From Winogradskyella sp. PG-2 (lineage in GTDB: Bacteria; Bacteroidota; Bacteroidia; Flavobacteriales; Flavobacteriaceae): a DNA stretch of 64,000 nucleotides. The notes under the pieces were generated by a model, which did no database searches, was not told where the DNA came from, and was given only the letters and a program-made list of their open reading frames with translations. The translations under genes were made by a program, and so were the position numbers. The stretch covers positions 2,416,001 to 2,480,000 of the forward strand of contig NZ_AP014583.1 in NCBI RefSeq assembly GCF_000828715.1. The letters are read 5' to 3'. Positions 59,763 through 64,000 of this stretch are shown in pieces; position 1 is the stretch's first letter, and every line of letters starts with the position of its first letter.

Positions 59763-60944
59763 CTATAACTTAAAATAATCAATATAATTCTGTAAATCTT
59801 TATCACCACGACCCGATAAGCTAATCACAACTATATCATTTGGTTTAAATGTTTTATGTTCAAAAATTGCTAGTGCATGACTTGTTTCAATCGCTGGAAT
59901 TATACCTTCTAACTGCGTAAGTTCTAATCCAGCAGTCATGGCTTCATCGTCTGTTGCAGAATAAAACTCACCACGACCAGATTTATACAAATGTGAATGT
60001 AGAGGTCCAACACCAGGATAATCTAAGCCAGCGGATATAGAATAAGGTTCGGTAATTTGTCCGTCTAGCGTTTGCATTAATAATGTTTTGCAACCATGAA
60101 TTATACCCTCTTTGCCAAGTGCAGAAGTTGCAGCACTTTCACCAGAGTGAATACCTTTTCCTGCAGCTTCAACAGCAATAATACCAACATCTCTATTATT
60201 TAAAAAGTGATAATAGGTACCTGCAGCATTACTACCACCTCCAATACAAGCAACAACATAATCTGGATCTTCTTTGCCTTCTTTTTCCTTTAATTGCCAT
60301 TTAATTTCCTCTGAAATAATCGATTGAAATTTGGTTACCATATCTGGGTATGGATGAGGTCCAATCGCTGAACCAATAATATAATGCGTGTCTACAGGGT
60401 TATTAATCCAATCCCTTATGGCTTCATTAGTAGCATCTTTTAATGTTCTACTACCAGATAAAGCAGGTCTAACTTCTGCTCCTAGCATTTTCATTCGGGC
60501 AACATTTGGTGCTTGTCTAGCAATATCTATTTCTCCCATGTAAACGATACATTCAATTCCCATTAGAGCACAAACCGTTGCTGTTGCAACACCATGTTGT
60601 CCAGCACCAGTTTCGGCAATAATACGGTTTTTTCCAAGGCGTTTTGCCATGAGAATTTGACCAATCGTATTATTAACTTTATGTGCTCCAGTATGGTTTA
60701 AATCTTCTCTTTTTAGGTAAACTTTTGTATTGTATTTTTCGGAAAGGCGTTTGGCAAAATAGAGTGGTGAAGGACGACCAACATAATCTTTTAATAACGC
60801 GTGAAACTCTTCTTGAAAAGAAGGTTCCGCCATTATTTTTAAATAATTTTGGCGTAACTCTTCAACATTTGGATATAGCATTTCTGGAATAAAAGCTCCA
60901 CCAAATTTTCCGTAATAACCTTTTTTGTTAATGTTGTAACTCAT
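59763..60944 (-). CDS. trpB: Tryptophan synthase beta subunit
   Basis: PLP enzyme joining indole and serine to tryptophan. Start GYYGKFGGAFIPEML, PLP lysine in KREDLNHTGAHKVNN (Lys about 88), phosphate-binding CIGGGSNAAGT, and SGRGDKD near the end. 393 residues. Its first 17 bases overlap the end of trpF, an unusually long overlap in this operon. Confidence 0.98.
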   Translation of the reverse strand: MSYNINKKGYYGKFGGAFIPEMLYPNVEELRQNYLKIMAEPSFQEEFHALLKDYVGRPSPLYFAKRLSEKYNTKVYLKREDLNHTGAHKVNNTIGQILMAKRLGKNRIIAETGAGQHGVATATVCALMGIECIVYMGEIDIARQAPNVARMKMLGAEVRPALSGSRTLKDATNEAIRDWINNPVDTHYIIGSAIGPHPYPDMVTKFQSIISEEIKWQLKEKEGKEDPDYVVACIGGGSNAAGTYYHFLNNRDVGIIAVEAAGKGIHSGESAATSALGKEGIIHGCKTLLMQTLDGQITEPYSISAGLDYPGVGPLHSHLYKSGRGEFYSATDDEAMTAGLELTQLEGIIPAIETSHALAIFEHKTFKPNDIVVISLSGRGDKDLQNYIDYFKL

Positions 60945-61563
60945 GTTTAAACTTTTCTAATTCTTCAATATTTTTTAGACCAGACTCAATTTCAAATTTA
61001 CTGTTCACGTCAATGGCATAGCAGTATTTTGAAGCATGACTTTCTTTAAACGTTTTAATTTTTTCTAGTTCGCTTAATCCAATACCACCACTCAAAAAGT
61101 AAGGTTTGGTTGATGGATAATCTTTAAGTACATCCCAATTGAATGTATATCCATTACCACCTGGTAATTTTCCTTTGGTATCAAATAAGTAGTAGCTAGC
61201 TATATCTTTGAATGGTTTTAATTGAGAAAAATCGAAGTCATCTTTTATAGAGAAGACTTTTATAATTTCAGGGTAATTGACAGCAGAATCTGTTAATACT
61301 CTCAATAGATCTTTTGTGTATTCTGGTGATTCTTTTCCATGAAGTTGAATGACATCTAAACGATAATAATTTACCTTATCTAAAACCGTCCTAATCGGTG
61401 CATCTACAAAAACACCAACTTTTTTTATCCTTTTTGGTAATTTGGGAATGACATCATCAAAATCTCTTGGGGAATTTTTATAAAATATAAAGCCAAGATA
61501 GTCTGGTTGCAACTTTGCAACTTCAGCAGTATTATATTTCATGCCGCAGACTTTTAATTTCAT
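60928..61563 (-). CDS. trpF: Phosphoribosylanthranilate isomerase
   Basis: Amadori isomerisation of phosphoribosylanthranilate. The catalytic Cys is in KVCGMKY (Cys5), the general acid Asp in YLFDTKGKLPGGNG, and the phosphate loop FLSGGIG. 211 residues. Starts inside the trpC stop (four-base overlap). Confidence 0.96.
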   Translation of the reverse strand: MKLKVCGMKYNTAEVAKLQPDYLGFIFYKNSPRDFDDVIPKLPKRIKKVGVFVDAPIRTVLDKVNYYRLDVIQLHGKESPEYTKDLLRVLTDSAVNYPEIIKVFSIKDDFDFSQLKPFKDIASYYLFDTKGKLPGGNGYTFNWDVLKDYPSTKPYFLSGGIGLSELEKIKTFKESHASKYCYAIDVNSKFEIESGLKNIEELEKFKHELQH

Positions 61564-62345
61564 GATTCTAAGTTTTTAATAAATTCTGTAGCACTTTGCC
61601 CAGGATTATCAGTTTTCATGAAATTTTCACCAATTAAAAATCCTTTATAACCATAAGGTTGAAGCTCTTTAATTGCGTCTATTGAGCTAATACCACTCTC
61701 AGATACTTTTACAAAATCATTTGGTATTTGCTCACTCAATGCTTTTGAAGTTTCTAAACTCACTTCAAACGTTTTTAGATTTCTATTATTAACTCCTAAC
61801 ATATCTAAAGACGGCATAATAGATTTATGTAATTCAGCTTCGTTATGGACTTCTAATAAAACATCTAGATTAAGGCTATTTGCTAATTCTGAAAACTGTT
61901 TAATCTCGGCTCTAGATAATATAGCTGCAATCAACAAAATGACATCAGCTCCATAGGCTTTAGCTTCTATGATTTGATAAGGGTCAATTACAAACTCTTT
62001 TCTTAAAAGCGGAAGTGCACAACTTGCACGAACTAGTAATAAATCGTCAAGTGCTCCACCAAAATATTTACCATCAGTTAAAACAGACATGCCGCAAACG
62101 CCAGCCTCTTCATAACCGCTTGCCACGTCTTGGACATTTAAATCTTGGTTGATTACAGATTTTGAAGGAGAACGTCTTTTGTGTTCTGCAATAATACCAG
62201 ATTGACTAGTGCTTAAGTTTTGCGATAGGGAGTTTGTTTGCCGATCAAATAAAACAGATTGTTCTAATTGACTTACTGGAATTAATGATTTACGTAAATC
62301 AACTTCTTTACGTTTATCTATTACTATTTTATCTAAAATGTTCAT
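61560..62345 (-). CDS. trpC: Indole-3-glycerol phosphate synthase
   Basis: Ring closure and decarboxylation step. EHKRRSPSKSVI (about residues 54-65), the lysine in LLRKEFVIDPYQI, LEVHNE and VSESGI complete the active site. 261 residues; not fused to trpF, as it is in E. coli. Confidence 0.97.
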   Translation of the reverse strand: MNILDKIVIDKRKEVDLRKSLIPVSQLEQSVLFDRQTNSLSQNLSTSQSGIIAEHKRRSPSKSVINQDLNVQDVASGYEEAGVCGMSVLTDGKYFGGALDDLLLVRASCALPLLRKEFVIDPYQIIEAKAYGADVILLIAAILSRAEIKQFSELANSLNLDVLLEVHNEAELHKSIMPSLDMLGVNNRNLKTFEVSLETSKALSEQIPNDFVKVSESGISSIDAIKELQPYGYKGFLIGENFMKTDNPGQSATEFIKNLES

Positions 62346-63334
62346 TTACTTAATTCAATAAGTTTACTTAAACTCTCTTTTGCTTTTCCGCTTTTTAGAG
62401 ACTCTTTAGCTAATTTAAAGCCTTCTATATGTGAAATTTGTTTAGAAGTTGCTATAGCCAAACCTGCATTTGCACATACTACATTGTTTTGAGCATCAGT
62501 TCCTTCCCCATCTATAATTTTAGTAAAAAGCCTAGCGGCTTGTTTTACAGTATTACCTCCAAATATTTCTTTTTGTTCTACTTTATTTACGCCTAATTCT
62601 TTAGGGCTGAATAAAGTTTCGGAATTATTAGACATCACTTTAGTTTTTCCAGTTAATGAAATCTCATCATAGCCATCTAAAGCATGTACTACAGCATAAT
62701 TTTTATCCGTTTCTTGATATAAATAACCATAGAGTCTCAATAATTCGAGATTAAAAACTCCGACCATTTGATTTTTTGGAAATACTGGATTTACCATTGG
62801 TCCTAGCATATTGAAAAAGGTCTTCACTCCTAATTCCTTGCGGATTGGTGCTACATTTTTCATTGCTGGATGAAAGAGTGGCGCATGTAAAACACAAATA
62901 CTTGCTTCGTCTATACTACGCTTTAAAAAATCAATATCGTTAGTGAATTTTATACCTAAATGTTCCATAACGTTAGATGATCCACAAGCTGAAGACACGC
63001 CATAATTACCATGTTTGGATACATTAACACCTGCACCAGCCGTTACAAAAGATGATAAGGTTGAAATATTAAAGGTGTCTTTGCCATCTCCACCTGTACC
63101 ACACAAGTCAATCGTATTATAACCGTCTAAGTCTACGGGAATACATAGTTCTAAAAGCGCATCTCTAAATCCTCTAAGTTCTTCTAAGGTGATACTACGC
63201 ATCATATAAACGGTAAGAAAAGCTGCAATCTGGCTTTGATTGTATTTTCCTTCTGATATATTAACCAGTGCATTCTTAGCTTCTTCGCTTGAGATACTTT
63301 CTTGGTTTATTAGTCTGTTTAAAAGTGCTTTCAT
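62342..63334 (-). CDS. trpD: Anthranilate phosphoribosyltransferase
   Basis: Transfers phosphoribose from PRPP to anthranilate. The PRPP site is LCGTGGDGKDTFNIST (about residues 78-93), with KHGNYGVSSACGSSNVME and GPMVNP. 330 residues, stand-alone, separate from trpG. Confidence 0.97.
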   Translation of the reverse strand: MKALLNRLINQESISSEEAKNALVNISEGKYNQSQIAAFLTVYMMRSITLEELRGFRDALLELCIPVDLDGYNTIDLCGTGGDGKDTFNISTLSSFVTAGAGVNVSKHGNYGVSSACGSSNVMEHLGIKFTNDIDFLKRSIDEASICVLHAPLFHPAMKNVAPIRKELGVKTFFNMLGPMVNPVFPKNQMVGVFNLELLRLYGYLYQETDKNYAVVHALDGYDEISLTGKTKVMSNNSETLFSPKELGVNKVEQKEIFGGNTVKQAARLFTKIIDGEGTDAQNNVVCANAGLAIATSKQISHIEGFKLAKESLKSGKAKESLSKLIELSK

Positions 63335-63337
63335 GTA

Positions 63338-63904
63338 TTAAGAATTAACCCAGTTTTTAAGAATAGTTTTACCATTAGGAGTTAGTACGGATTCAGGATG
63401 ATATTGTACTCCTTTAACATCATAAATTCTATGTCTTAAGGACATAATCTGTCCATTCTCATCAAATGACGTAGCTTCTAGGCTGTCAGGCAAATTGGTG
63501 TCTACAACCCAAGAATGATATCGACCAACTTCAAAAGTTTTGTCAAGACCTTTGAATAAAGTTTCATCATCAACAGATAGTGTAATATTTGTAGCAACAC
63601 CGTGATAAACGCTGTCTAGATTTTCTAATGTACCACCAAAAACCTCACCTATGGCTTGCTGTCCTAAACAGACACCTAATATGCTTTTTATCGGTGCGTA
63701 CTCGGTAATAATTTCCTTAAGTAAACCAGCTTCGTCTGGTATACCAGGACCAGGTGATAAAACAATTTTATCAAATGCATCGACTTCTTCAATGGTTAGC
63801 TTATCATTTCGTTTTACTGTGACATCACAATCTAAGTCTTCTAAATAGTGGACTAAGTTGTATGTAAAACTGTCGTAATTATCAATTACTAATACCTTTT
63901 TCAT
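63338..63904 (-). CDS. trpG: Anthranilate synthase glutaminase subunit
   Basis: Class I amidotransferase supplying ammonia to TrpE: DNYDSFTYNLVHYLEDL, LSPGPGIP, nucleophile Cys in GVCLGQQAIGE (about residue 78) and the His/Glu of QYHPESVLT. 188 residues. It could also serve para-aminobenzoate synthesis. Confidence 0.96.
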   Translation of the reverse strand: MKKVLVIDNYDSFTYNLVHYLEDLDCDVTVKRNDKLTIEEVDAFDKIVLSPGPGIPDEAGLLKEIITEYAPIKSILGVCLGQQAIGEVFGGTLENLDSVYHGVATNITLSVDDETLFKGLDKTFEVGRYHSWVVDTNLPDSLEATSFDENGQIMSLRHRIYDVKGVQYHPESVLTPNGKTILKNWVNS

Positions 63905-63905
63905 A

Positions 63906-64000
63906 TCATATATCTTTTGCTTGCTCTATTGCATTAGTTAATGCTCCAAGCTTATTGTAAACTTCTTGTAGCTCACTTTCTGGATCAGATTTAGCTACTA
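63906..64000 (-). CDS. trpE: Anthranilate synthase component I, C-terminal end only
   Basis: The last 31 codons read VAKSDPESELQEVYNKLGAL then TNAIEQAKDI, the expected TrpE C-terminus, stopping with TGA at 63906-63908, one base before the trpG ATG. The rest of the gene and the operon promoter or attenuator are outside the window. Confidence 0.88.
   Translation of the reverse strand, partial: VAKSDPESELQEVYNKLGALTNAIEQAKDI

Overview
The window comes from a low-GC member of the Bacteroidota, most likely a marine Flavobacteriaceae. The evidence is type IX secretion (T9SS) C-terminal signals, TonB-dependent receptors with carboxypeptidase-like leader domains, GSCFA and DUF6090 family proteins, a flavobacterial-type trp operon, and several -7 elements of the Bacteroidota form TAnnTTTG. 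I cannot name the genus.

Bases 1 to about 26,400 form an integron-like array of gene cassettes. Every gene there lies on the minus strand. They are separated by 22 long imperfect palindromes of 121-190 bp, each beginning AAC(G) and ending GTT on the plus strand. The decisive feature is that the roughly 8-10 bases at one end of each gene unit are complementary to those at the other end of the same unit, and they differ from unit to unit (for example GTTGTAGCAC/GTGCTACAAC around 11753-12247, GTTACCTGC/GCAGGTAAC around 15753-20446, GTTGGCAAC/GTTGCCAAC around 13880-14668). This is the arrangement made by integron attC recombination. At the right end lies a tyrosine recombinase (26413-27540) that reads in the same direction as the cassettes and lacks the IntI-specific insertion. 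A short attI-like segment (26369-26412) sits between it and the first cassette.

Cassette contents, left to right: a serine hydrolase (cut by the window edge), a gene-less cassette, a 74-bp mini-cassette, a GNAT acetyltransferase, small lipoproteins, a trypsin-like protease, a PD-(D/E)XK-like protein, a second gene-less cassette, a membrane protein, a Reg_prop propeller lipoprotein and a HEPN-motif protein. Eight cassettes carry DUF6090 membrane-anchored proteins. Two cassettes are unusually large: a TonB receptor plus DUF6660 protein (2.9 kb), and a complete type III restriction-modification system with its own XRE regulator (5 kb). In both large cassettes the cargo is bracketed by a second family of palindromes not found elsewhere in the array.

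Just right of the integrase come a divergent zinc-ribbon gene and, at 28150-28201, the 3' half of an initiator-type tRNA with its terminator. This looks like an integration scar, so the array may be part of an island.

From 28.2 kb on the sequence is ordinary chromosome: GTPases era and der, a C-type lectin T9SS adhesin, an outer-membrane barrel protein, a M23-merR-lemA-TPM cluster, alaS, coaD, ddl, a PASTA protein with an RluD-type pseudouridine synthase, yaaA, regulators, a DEAD-box helicase, trmL, and the complete tryptophan operon trpEGDCFBA (trpE cut by the right edge). Two genes in this part are broken by a single in-frame TAA (29600-30100 and 57009-58076), and one array gene (5182-5753) by a one-base frameshift.
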